Shown one piece after another: positions 9,072 through 15,856 of a stretch of 42,301 nucleotides of DNA. Position 1 is the first letter of the stretch. Every line of letters starts with the position of its first letter. A model generated the notes under the pieces. It was not told where the DNA came from. It saw nothing but the letters and a program-made list of their open reading frames with translations, and ran no database searches. This DNA is from Streptomyces oceani (GTDB lineage: Bacteria > Actinomycetota > Actinomycetes > Streptomycetales > Streptomycetaceae). The stretch covers positions 187,610 to 229,910 of the forward strand of contig NZ_LJGU01000127.1 in NCBI RefSeq assembly GCF_001751245.1, in the 5' to 3' direction. Made by a program: the position numbers and the translations under genes.

Positions 9072-9416
9072 TCAGTCCGCGGACGGCACGGACCGGTCCC
9101 CGGACGTCTCCTCGACCACCCAGTCCTGGTAGTCGGCTCCGCCGTGGGACACCGGGGTGGCGATGATCTCCGGCACCTCGTAGTCGTGTGCCTCCCGGAT
9201 GTACGCCTCCAGGGCGGCGTACGCGGCCACGCTGGTCTTGAACAGCACCTGCCACTCCGGCTCGGTCCGTACGGCGCCCTCCCAGCGGAAGACGGAGGTC
9301 ACCGGCCCGTTCAGCTGGGCGCAGGCGGCGACCCGGCGCTCCACGGCGCCACGGGCCAGGGCTTCGGCGGCGGCAGCGCTGTCGGTGGTGGTCAGCACGG
9401 TGAGGATGTCGGCCAT
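9072..9416 (-). CDS. cutA: Divalent-cation tolerance protein CutA
   Basis: 114-residue CutA1-type cytoplasmic protein, normally a very stable trimer with a ferredoxin-like fold. Family hallmarks are visible: [19 protein letters not shown] at the N-terminus, [10 protein letters not shown] (the conserved cysteine in AACAQ), the FRWEG strand, and [13 protein letters not shown] near the end. ATG 9416 was chosen because GGTGGAG lies just upstream and it matches the normal CutA start. The molecular role of CutA is unsettled beyond metal binding. It is divergent from the VOC gene at 9508 across a 91-base gap and in line with dgt downstream. Confidence 0.95.
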   Translation of the reverse strand: MADILTVLTTTDSAAAAEALARGAVERRVAACAQLNGPVTSVFRWEGAVRTEPEWQVLFKTSVAAYAALEAYIREAHDYEVPEIIATPVSHGGADYQDWVVEETSGDRSVPSAD

Positions 9417-9507
9417 CGCTCCACCGTAGCCATGAGGTGGCCGCGGGAGCCGGCGGTGTCCGATTCGTTCAAGACCCGCCGCGGATCCGGCCCGTAGTCT
9501 GCCGTAC

Positions 9508-9900
9508 ATGGCACCTCGATTTGACCTTGTTGGAATGATTACGGCTGATATGCCGGCCACGCTCGCCTTCTACCGCCACCTCGGCCTGGACATCCCGCCG
9601 GAGGCCGACACGGAACCGCACGTCGAGGCCCTCGGCCCCGGCGGCGTACGACTCGCCTGGGACACCGAGGAAGTGGCCCGCTCGGTGCATCCCGACTGGG
9701 AGACGCCCGTCGGCCCGGGGCGTACGGCGCTCGCCTTCCGTTGTGACGGCCCGCTCGAAGTGGACCACGTCTACCGGGAGTTGACCGCCGCCGGTTACGC
9801 GGGGGCGAACCAGCCCTGGGACGCGTTCTGGGGCCAGCGCTACGCTCAGGTGCTGGACCCGGACGGCAACACCGTGGACCTGTTCGCGCCGCTCGGCTGA
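9508..9900 (+). CDS. VOC/glyoxalase-superfamily protein
   Basis: 130-residue vicinal-oxygen-chelate fold protein, two beta-alpha-beta-beta-beta modules. MITADMPATLAFYRHLGLD is the standard first module, and VLDPDGNTVDLFAPLG the standard end. Possible metal/ligand positions are conserved E/H residues in the first module and the Asp-rich DPDGN turn, but no complete glyoxalase I ligand set is obvious. It may therefore be an antibiotic- or small-molecule-binding relative rather than an isomerase. ATG 9508 is the natural start. It is convergent with the AraC-type gene at 9946, with 45 bases between and no clear terminator. Confidence 0.88.
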   Translation: MAPRFDLVGMITADMPATLAFYRHLGLDIPPEADTEPHVEALGPGGVRLAWDTEEVARSVHPDWETPVGPGRTALAFRCDGPLEVDHVYRELTAAGYAGANQPWDAFWGQRYAQVLDPDGNTVDLFAPLG

Positions 9901-9945
9901 CCCCAGGCGCCGGACAGCGGCCCAGCCACCAGCACCAGCGGCTCG

Positions 9946-10629
9946 TCAGCCACCGTCCAGCAGCGTGCCGAGCGGGATGCCGGCCAGGGCCTTGACCTCC
10001 CGGGCCAGGTGCGCCTGGTCGGCATACCCGGCGGTCGCCGCCACCTCGCCGAACGCCTGGCCCTCCCGGGCCAGCCGCAGCGCCCGGCGCATCCGCAGAA
10101 TCCGGGCGAGCGTCTTCGGCCCGTAGCCGAAAGCGGCCAGCGCGTGCCGGTGCAGCTGCCGTTCGCTGTAGTTCACCGCCGCCGCCACCTCGGCGACCGG
10201 CCGGCCGGCACGGACCAGCTCGTACACTCGCCCGCTGCGCGCGTCGGGCCCGCCGCGGGCGCGTACCGCCGTCTCGAGTGCGCCGCCCGGCGTGGGCGCC
10301 TCGGCGATCCGCTCCGTCAGCTCCCGCACCTCACCGGCCGGCCACACGGCGTCCAGTGGGACCCGGGTGTCGCGCAACTCGCTCGCGGGCAGTCCGAGGA
10401 TCGCGGGACCCTGGCCGGGCGCGAACCGCAGGCCGGTGGAGCGGTCACCCGCCCGGGACGAGTGGACGTACGCACGGGTGTCCGGACCGGCAACCAGCAG
10501 GCCCGTCGTGGTCCAGATGAGGTCCATGCAACCGTCCGGGAGGATGCGGGTGCCACCGGCCCGCCCGCTGGCGAGACCGGTCCACAGGATGGCACCCGCA
10601 CCGAGTCGGGACGGCCGTTCCGCGTACAT
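9946..10629 (-). CDS. AraC-family transcriptional regulator
   Basis: 227-residue regulator with the DUF6597-like N-terminal sensing region (RILPDGCMDLIWTTTGLLVAGPD and the GLRFAPGQGPAILGLPASEL segment). The C-terminal AraC double helix-turn-helix runs from VAEVAAAVNYSERQLHRH to FGEVAATAGYADQAHLAREVKALAG. Start ATG 10629 gives MYAERPSRLGAGAI; the longer reading to 10905 runs through the divergent promoter and into the neighbouring gene. It is divergent from the short-chain dehydrogenase at 10754 with about 125 bases between, so that gene is its likely target. The effector is unknown. Confidence 0.92.
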   Translation of the reverse strand: MYAERPSRLGAGAILWTGLASGRAGGTRILPDGCMDLIWTTTGLLVAGPDTRAYVHSSRAGDRSTGLRFAPGQGPAILGLPASELRDTRVPLDAVWPAGEVRELTERIAEAPTPGGALETAVRARGGPDARSGRVYELVRAGRPVAEVAAAVNYSERQLHRHALAAFGYGPKTLARILRMRRALRLAREGQAFGEVAATAGYADQAHLAREVKALAGIPLGTLLDGG

Positions 10630-10698
10630 GTCCCCAGCATGCCGTCCTTCCGCGTTGCCTGTCTCGCCAGCCGGCGCGACCGCCCCTACGCTGTGACC

Positions 10699-10720
10699 CC
10701 GCGAGGAAGTTCCCTCGCGG
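10699..10720 (+). promoter_or_regulatory. Hairpin/operator candidate between AraC regulator and dehydrogenase
   Basis: CCGCGAGG (10699-10706) and CCTCGCGG (10713-10720) form a perfect 8-bp inverted repeat with a six-base centre. It sits 34 bases before the ATG of the dehydrogenase, in the divergent intergenic region. It could be the AraC-type regulator's site or a leader hairpin; no direct evidence. Confidence 0.35.
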
Positions 10721-10753
10721 CCGTTCGCGGCGAGACGAGGAGCAGTGCTGGCG

Positions 10754-11671
10754 ATGAGCTGGACAGCACGGGACATCCCGGACCAGAGCGACCGGATCGC
10801 CGTGGTCACCGGCGCCAACAGCGGACTCGGCCTGGTCACCGCGCGCGAACTCGCCCGCCGGGGCGCCCGGGTCGTGCTGGCCTGCCGCAGCGACCGGCGC
10901 GGCAAGGCGGCCGTCGAGCAACTCCTCGCTCAGACACCGGAGGCGCGGGTGGAGTACCGCGCGCTGGACCTGGCGGATCTGGCGAGCGTACGCGCCTTCG
11001 CCGAGGACCTGCCGCACGAACGGGTCGACATCCTCATCAACAACGCCGGCCTGATGGCGATCCCGTACGCCGAGACGGCGGACGGCTTCGAGACACAGTT
11101 CGGCGTGAACCACCTGGGACACTTCGCGCTGACCGGGCTGCTACTGGAGCGACTGCTGGCGGCGGAGTACCCGCGGGTGGTGAACGTCTCCAGTTTGGCG
11201 CACACGCTGGCCAACCTCGACATCCGAGATCTGCAGAGCCGCAAGCATTACGGCAAGTGGGAGGCGTACGCCCGCTCCAAGACGGCCAATCTGCTGTTCA
11301 CCCACGAGCTGGCCCGGCGGACCAGCGGCCACCCGCTCATCGCCGCGAGCGCGCACCCTGGCTACTCCGCCACCGAGCTGCAGGCCAAGGGACCCCGCAT
11401 GGCCGGCCAGCGGGGGCTGGAGCGCGCCATGCGGCTGAGCCTCACGCTGGTCGCCTCGTCGCCGGAGCTGGGTGCGGCGCCCAGCCTCTACGCCGCCACC
11501 GCGCCCGGCGTAGCGCCGGACTCGTTCGTCGGCCCGCGGTTCCTCGGGGTGCGCGGCGGGCCGGGGGCGGCCTGGCGGGCGCCGTGGACGCGCGACGACC
11601 TGGCGGGCGAGCTCCTCTGGGACGCCTCCCGGCGACTGACCGGTGTGGACTACGCGCCACTCGGCTCCTGA
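10754..11671 (+). CDS. Short-chain dehydrogenase/reductase
   Basis: 305-residue NAD(P)-dependent oxidoreductase of the classical SDR type, close in pattern to the retinol-dehydrogenase/WW-oxidoreductase-like group. The cofactor motif is VVTGANSGLG, followed by the acidic LDLADLASV segment and ILINNAGLM. The catalytic set is visible as the serine in VVNVSSLAH and Y-x-x-x-K in AYARSKTAN. SAHPGYSATELQ is the usual product-side loop. ATG 10754 was chosen for the family-like start MSWTARDIPDQSDR; GTG 10745 is in frame and closer to AGGAG, so three extra residues are possible. Substrate unknown. Control by the divergent AraC-family gene is likely. Confidence 0.93.
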   Translation: MSWTARDIPDQSDRIAVVTGANSGLGLVTARELARRGARVVLACRSDRRGKAAVEQLLAQTPEARVEYRALDLADLASVRAFAEDLPHERVDILINNAGLMAIPYAETADGFETQFGVNHLGHFALTGLLLERLLAAEYPRVVNVSSLAHTLANLDIRDLQSRKHYGKWEAYARSKTANLLFTHELARRTSGHPLIAASAHPGYSATELQAKGPRMAGQRGLERAMRLSLTLVASSPELGAAPSLYAATAPGVAPDSFVGPRFLGVRGGPGAAWRAPWTRDDLAGELLWDASRRLTGVDYAPLGS

Positions 11672-12143
11672 GCGGGCGGAACCCCCGAGGCCGCAGAGCC
11701 CCGAGCGGCGGAGCCGGTGCGGTGCTCGGTCTCGGGCGGCCCGGCCCATGAGGGGTCCGCGAGCGGTCCGCGGCTCGCACGGCACAACGCGCGCTTGTCG
11801 CCGCCAGTTCGGCATATACGCAAAAAGACCCTTAAGTCCGTTTTGCCAACTACCGTCGACATAGCGACGTCTGTCCCTTCGCGTGACGCGCCTAACAGTA
11901 TGCCCACCGGGCATCGTGACGCGTTCCGGGCCAACTCCTCACACTCGGTCAACTGAACTGGCATGCGGCGAAGTTGGCGCCGCCCCGGAAAAGATCCAAC
12001 TCACCGTGCGAGCATGCCCGACCGCTCACCGTACTGTCCGCCCGTATCGGACTCCGCGTCACGGGGCCGGAAAAACGGACGTTCCTTGCCGCAACGGAAC
12101 TCGTGTGTTTTGGTTTCGACGCTCGCCGCAGTTACGCGGAGGG
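11672..12143. other. Long upstream region of the rpf gene (promoter and 5' leader)
   Basis: 472 bases without a credible gene. The section 11810-11870 is clearly lower in GC (it includes CATATACGCAAAAAGACCC and TTAAGTCCGTTTTGCC) and is a plausible promoter or regulator-binding zone. A second lower-GC patch, 12065-12125 (GGAAAAACGGACG and TGTGTTTTGGTTTCGACG), immediately precedes the riboswitch. I could not fix -10/-35 boxes. No strong terminator for the upstream dehydrogenase was seen. Confidence 0.5.
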
Positions 12144-12337
12144 CCGCTGCCGGGACGCCGAGTCCTGCCGCCCGGTAGCGAGTCCACGTCACCGAACGGC
12201 AGGAGCGGGGGACCCAGGTACGTGCCGGCCGGGCGACAGCACGGACGGCTTGGGGTGAAGTCTCGCCCGAGCGCGGCCCCACGCGCTCGTGAGACCGGGC
12301 AACTCCAGCCCGAACCCGACAGCTCACCTCGTAGGCG
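12144..12337 (+). promoter_or_regulatory. c-di-AMP riboswitch (ydaO/yuaA class)
   Basis: The conserved blocks of the actinobacterial ydaO consensus appear in order: GCCGAGTCCTGCC then CCGGTAGCGAGTCCACGTC (near 12157-12190), AGGAGCGGGGGACCCA (12201-12216), TTGGGGTGAAG (12250-12260), GTGAGACCGGGC (12289-12300), and CCGAACCCGACAGCTCACC followed by TCGTAGGCG (12310-12337). The element ends about 20 bases before the ATG of the rpf gene, with GGAGAGG in between. This class binds cyclic di-AMP and usually turns expression off when it is high. Upstream of Streptomyces rpfA the same element is known. Whether this copy acts by termination or on the ribosome site cannot be read here. Confidence 0.9.
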
Positions 12338-12356
12338 TAGGAGAGGAAGCACCACT

Positions 12357-13634
12357 ATGTCTGCACGCGGACGTCATCGCCGTCCTCGCACCCAGCGCCT
12401 CGCCCGTGCTGCCGCCGTGCTCACCGCGGGTGGCGCCGGGCTCGCCCTGCCTCTGATGGGAGCGGGCAGCGCCAACGCCGCCTCCGTCGACACCTGGGAC
12501 AAGGTCGCCCAGTGCGAGTCGACCGGCGACTGGAGCATCAACACCGGCAACGGCTACTACGGCGGCCTGCAGTTCAGCCAGAGCACCTGGGAGGGTTACG
12601 GCGGCACCGAGTACGCCGCGACCGCCGACCAGGCCACCAAGGAACAGCAGATCACCATCGCCGAGAAGGTGCTGGCCGAACAGGGCCCGGGCGCCTGGCC
12701 GAAGTGCGGCCCCGAGGCCGGCCTGACGCAGAACAGCGGCGATCCCGGTGTCAACCCGGACTCCGGCACGGAAGAGCAGGGCAGCCAGGACACCGCGGAC
12801 AGCGGCGCCCAGGCCGAGCAGCCCAAGGCACCCGAGCAGCCGGCCGAACAGCCCAAGGCGCAGGCCGAGTCGGACGACTCGAAGGGTTCCAGCGACTCCC
12901 CCTCCTCGGACCGCTACACCGTCACCTCCGGCGACACCCTGTTCAAGATCGCCAAGGCGCACGGCGTCGAGGGCGGTTGGGAGCAGGTCTACGACGACAA
13001 CCGCGAGGTCGTCGGCGACAACCCGAACCTGATCTACCCCGACCAGCAGCTGTCCCTGAGCGGCTCGGGTCAGGCCCAGCCCAGCGGTGACACGGGGTCC
13101 CAGGCCCCGGCACCCGAGAAGGCGCCGGCGCAGCAGAGCGACTCCGGGAACGCCGAGGCCCCCGAGGCCCCCGAGACGCCCGCCCAGGACGCCGAGGCCC
13201 AGGACTCGGGTAGTGAGCAGGACGACTCCGGCGGCTTCCAGGCTCCGGTCGACTCCGGTACGAGCACCGCGTACGGCGCCTCCGGCAGCAGCTGGTCCAG
13301 CGGCAGCCACACCGGCGTGGACTTCTCCGCCTCCAGCGGCACCCCGGTCAAGGCCGTCACCGACGGCCAGGTCGTGTCCGCCGGTTGGAGCGGCTCGTAC
13401 GGCAACGAGGTCGTCATCCAGCACGCCGACGGCAAGTACAGCCAGTACGCCCACCTGTCCTCGCTCAGCGTCTCCGCGGGGCAGAGCGTCAACGCCGGCG
13501 ACCAGCTCGGCCTCTCCGGGTCGACCGGCAACAGCACCGGCCCGCACCTGCACTTCGAGGTCCGGACCGGCCCGGACTACGGCTCGGACATCGACCCGGT
13601 CGCCTACCTGCAGGAGAACGGCGTCACGCTGTGA
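12357..13634 (+). CDS. Secreted Rpf-LysM-M23 peptidoglycan hydrolase (resuscitation-promoting factor)
   Basis: 425-residue exported cell-wall enzyme. A twin-basic signal peptide ends near residue 41 (GAGSANA). The Rpf lysozyme-like domain spans about 43-120, with catalytic E54 in AQCESTGDWS and a likely C53-C117 disulfide. A Pro/Gln/Ser-rich linker follows. The LysM domain is at 187-235 (YTVTSGDTLFKIAKAHG). After a second acidic linker (240-295), an M23 endopeptidase domain covers about 315-420, with zinc ligands H318 and D322 (HTGVDFSA), H366 and the HLH at 397-399. It would cut both glycan strands and peptide crosslinks during spore germination or growth restart. ATG 12357 has GGAGAGG ten bases upstream, directly behind the c-di-AMP riboswitch. 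Confidence 0.96.
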   Translation: MSARGRHRRPRTQRLARAAAVLTAGGAGLALPLMGAGSANAASVDTWDKVAQCESTGDWSINTGNGYYGGLQFSQSTWEGYGGTEYAATADQATKEQQITIAEKVLAEQGPGAWPKCGPEAGLTQNSGDPGVNPDSGTEEQGSQDTADSGAQAEQPKAPEQPAEQPKAQAESDDSKGSSDSPSSDRYTVTSGDTLFKIAKAHGVEGGWEQVYDDNREVVGDNPNLIYPDQQLSLSGSGQAQPSGDTGSQAPAPEKAPAQQSDSGNAEAPEAPETPAQDAEAQDSGSEQDDSGGFQAPVDSGTSTAYGASGSSWSSGSHTGVDFSASSGTPVKAVTDGQVVSAGWSGSYGNEVVIQHADGKYSQYAHLSSLSVSAGQSVNAGDQLGLSGSTGNSTGPHLHFEVRTGPDYGSDIDPVAYLQENGVTL

Positions 13635-13718
13635 CCAGCTGACCTGCTGGCCATACTGGTCAGCTAGCCGGCTCACCAGCTGACCGCCGCGTCCGCCGTC
13701 GACCGGCACCAGCACGCG

Positions 13719-13747
13719 CGGGTGCCCGCGATCCACGCGGGCACCCG
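13719..13747. terminator. Perfect 12-bp hairpin between convergent rpf and PPTase genes
   Basis: CGGGTGCCCGCG (13719-13730) and CGCGGGCACCCG (13736-13747) pair perfectly around a five-base loop ATCCA. It lies between two convergent genes, so it can serve as a bidirectional factor-independent terminator of the GC-rich actinobacterial kind without a U-run. Confidence 0.75.
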
Positions 13748-13760
13748 GTCACGCGCCAAC

Positions 13761-13793
13761 TCGGGCGCCGCTTCCTCAGGAGGCGGCGCCCGA
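13761..13793. terminator. Second hairpin, overlapping the PPTase stop codon
   Basis: TCGGGCGCCGC (13761-13771) pairs with GCGGCGCCCGA (13783-13793). The stem extends through T-G, T-A and two C-G pairs to a three-base loop (13776-13778) that is exactly the stop codon of the phosphopantetheinyl transferase. With the 13719 hairpin it forms a double terminator for both strands. Confidence 0.6.
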
Positions 13794-14462
13794 CGCCGTC
13801 CGGGGCAGACAGATCGCCGTGCTCAGCAACCCGTCGCGTACCGTCCAGCGCCCGGTCAGGGCGGGGGTACGCACGCCGCCCAGGGTCGGTGCGGGCACCA
13901 GGAAGCGCGCATGGAAGCTCCGCTCGGCCTCGTCCAGCCGGATTTCCGCCTCCGTGAAGTCCAACTCCTTCCCCACCAGCGGATACCAGGTCTTGAACAC
14001 GCTCTCCTTCGCGCTGAACAGCAGCCTGCCCCAGTGCACCTCGGGCCTGCGCGAGGCCATCTCGGCTATCCAGACCCGCTCCTCGGGGAGCGAGATCATC
14101 TCGAGCACCCCGTCCGGCAGCGGCTGGTTCGGCTCGGCGTCGATGCCGAGCCCGAGCATGCCCGCCGCGTCGGCCACCACCGCCGCCCGGTAACCGTCGC
14201 AGTGCGTCATGCTGCCGACGACGCCTGCTGGCCACTGCGGCGCGCCCCGCTTGTTCGGCAGCAGCGGCGCCGGCGCCCTGCCCAGACGGGCCAGGGCCGC
14301 ACGCGCGCAGGCCCGTACGGTCGAGAACTCGCGCTGGCGCTTCTCGACCGCCTTGGCGACCAGTTCGGCCTCCTCGTGGAACAGCCCCTTGACGGGGTCG
14401 CCGGGCGGGTCAGCGAAGACCTCCTCGAAGAGGGTGTCGTGCCGGACGATCTCCTCGATCAT
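13776..14462 (-). CDS. 4'-phosphopantetheinyl transferase, Svp/PptT (EntD) type
   Basis: 228-residue broad-specificity PPTase that moves 4'-phosphopantetheine from CoA to the serine of carrier proteins. Family motifs are in order: LPNKRGAPQWPAGVVGSMTHC (substrate and CoA-binding), LGIDAEPNQPLP (Mg-binding D and E), and WGRLLFSAKESVFKTWYPL with the catalytic KExxxK. The N-terminus (LFEEVFADPPGDPVKGLF) and the VRACARAALARLG segment closely resemble Svp of bleomycin producers and PptT of mycobacteria. ATG 14462 overlaps the stop of the metallophosphoesterase (ATGA), so expression is coupled. The natural targets would include the two ACPs of the PKS at 15857-25123. Confidence 0.96.
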   Translation of the reverse strand: MIEEIVRHDTLFEEVFADPPGDPVKGLFHEEAELVAKAVEKRQREFSTVRACARAALARLGRAPAPLLPNKRGAPQWPAGVVGSMTHCDGYRAAVVADAAGMLGLGIDAEPNQPLPDGVLEMISLPEERVWIAEMASRRPEVHWGRLLFSAKESVFKTWYPLVGKELDFTEAEIRLDEAERSFHARFLVPAPTLGGVRTPALTGRWTVRDGLLSTAICLPRTASGAAS

Positions 14463-15394
14463 CGCCCCTCACCGGAGCCCTCGCCGCCGCCGGTCCCGCC
14501 GCGGGTCCCACCGCTTCCGACAGCGGAGCGGGCGCGTACGGCGGACTCCGGCGCCGGTTCGGCGTCCGGCAGCGGCAGGATCTGGCGCAGCCTCTCCCGC
14601 GGCGGTCGCTTCCCCCACTCGCGCGGGTAGCCGACGGACACCTCCTCGAAGCGCACTCCGTCGTACCAGGTGACCCGTGGGATGTGCAGATGCCCGTAGA
14701 CCACCGACACCGCCCGGAACCGTCGGTGCCAGTCAGCCGTGAGCTGCGTGCCGCACCACTGCGCGAACTCCGGATACCACAGCACCCGGGTGGGCTCGCG
14801 CACCAGCGGATAGTGGTTGACCAGTACGGTCCGGTGCGTCGGGTCGACGGCGGCCAGACGCTTCTCCGTCGCCGCCACCCGCGCGCGGCACCAGGCGTCC
14901 CGGCTCGGATGCGGATCGGGGTGCAGCAGGTACTCGTCGGAGCACACGATGCCGGCGTCGTGCGCCACCCGTAGCGAGTCCTCCTTGTTGTCCGTGCCGG
15001 GGGCGTGGAAGGAGTAGTCGTACAGCAGGAACAGCGGAGCCACCGTCACAGGCCCCTCCGCGTCCTCCCACACCGGATACGGGTCCTCCGGGGTGACCAC
15101 GCCCAACTCGCGGCACAGCTCCACCAGTCGGGCGTACCGGTGCTCACCCCGCAGTTCGACCGGGTCCTGTGGATGTGTCCACAACTCGTGGTTTCCCGGG
15201 GACCAGATCACCTTCGCGAAGCGGTCGGCGAGCAGCCGCAGCGCCCACTCGACGTCCTCGAACTTCTCGGCGACGTCCCCCGGGACCAGCAGCCAGTCCT
15301 CGTCCGTCCACGGCTGCAGGCCAGCCAGGATGTCCCGGTTCTCCTGATAGGCCACATGCAGGTCACTGACCGCCAGAAGATTCCCTCTCTGCAC
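14459..15394 (-). CDS. Metallophosphoesterase, PptH-like (candidate phosphopantetheinyl hydrolase)
   Basis: 311-residue calcineurin-type metallophosphoesterase. All ligand motifs are present: AVSDLHVAY, VPGDVAEKF, SPGNHELW, VLVNHYPLV and VYGHLHIPR. In Mycobacterium tuberculosis the gene directly ahead of pptT encodes PptH, a metallophosphoesterase that strips phosphopantetheine from carrier proteins. Here the same order and an ATGA overlap with the PPTase are kept, so this is probably its counterpart; activity is inferred. GTG 15394 is preferred since GGGGAGGG lies six bases upstream; TTG 15400 is in frame. The C-terminal 30 residues (GSGGTRGGTGGGEGSGEG) are a low-complexity tail. It is divergent from the PKS. 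Confidence 0.85.
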   Translation of the reverse strand: MQRGNLLAVSDLHVAYQENRDILAGLQPWTDEDWLLVPGDVAEKFEDVEWALRLLADRFAKVIWSPGNHELWTHPQDPVELRGEHRYARLVELCRELGVVTPEDPYPVWEDAEGPVTVAPLFLLYDYSFHAPGTDNKEDSLRVAHDAGIVCSDEYLLHPDPHPSRDAWCRARVAATEKRLAAVDPTHRTVLVNHYPLVREPTRVLWYPEFAQWCGTQLTADWHRRFRAVSVVYGHLHIPRVTWYDGVRFEEVSVGYPREWGKRPPRERLRQILPLPDAEPAPESAVRARSAVGSGGTRGGTGGGEGSGEGR

Positions 15395-15856
15395 GGACAA
15401 CCCTCCCCGTTTCGTTCGTGCGTCTGGAACGGCTGCCCAGCGTACCCAGCGCCACCGCGATCGGGCTCGTCACATCGTGGGCGAGGCTCGACCGCCCCGA
15501 CAGTGGCGAAGGGTACGGGTTCGCGGTCGGTTGTGAGGGCGAACGGGGGATCAACTCGCCCCCACAAAGCCAAGTTGGTCAATCTACTAACCTCACTGGA
15601 AGTCATCGTGCCGAGACTGTTAGAAAGTTCGAAGATCCATACGCAGAGCCGCCAGCCGAGAGCCCACGACGCGCTGACCGGGACCCGCTCGCACCGCCGA
15701 CCGGACGTCACGTCCGCCACCCCGGGCTCACGGGGGGAGTGGCGGTGCCGCGGCTCAGCGCCCGGACGGGCTCAGCCGCGGCACGCCTCCGGTGGCGAAC
15801 CAACGTGGACTCACCACCCCCCACTTGCACGGTTACGTCAAGGAGCACAGTCGCCG
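15395..15856. other. Divergent promoter region between PptH-like gene and PKS
   Basis: 462 bases without a convincing gene. A distinctly lower-GC stretch at about 15560-15645 (including CAAGTTGGTCAATCTACTAACC and GACTGTTAGAAAGTTCG) is the best place for promoters. AAGGAGC at 15839-15845 is the only ribosome-binding candidate before the PKS ATG, about 11 bases away. No repeats or RNA structure of note were seen. Confidence 0.5.

Noticed and set aside
12324..13736. Long minus-strand open frame antisense to the rpf gene
   Set aside because: It is rich in Gly/Val/Leu/Arg with no family pattern; its openness follows from the high third-position GC of the real gene on the other strand.
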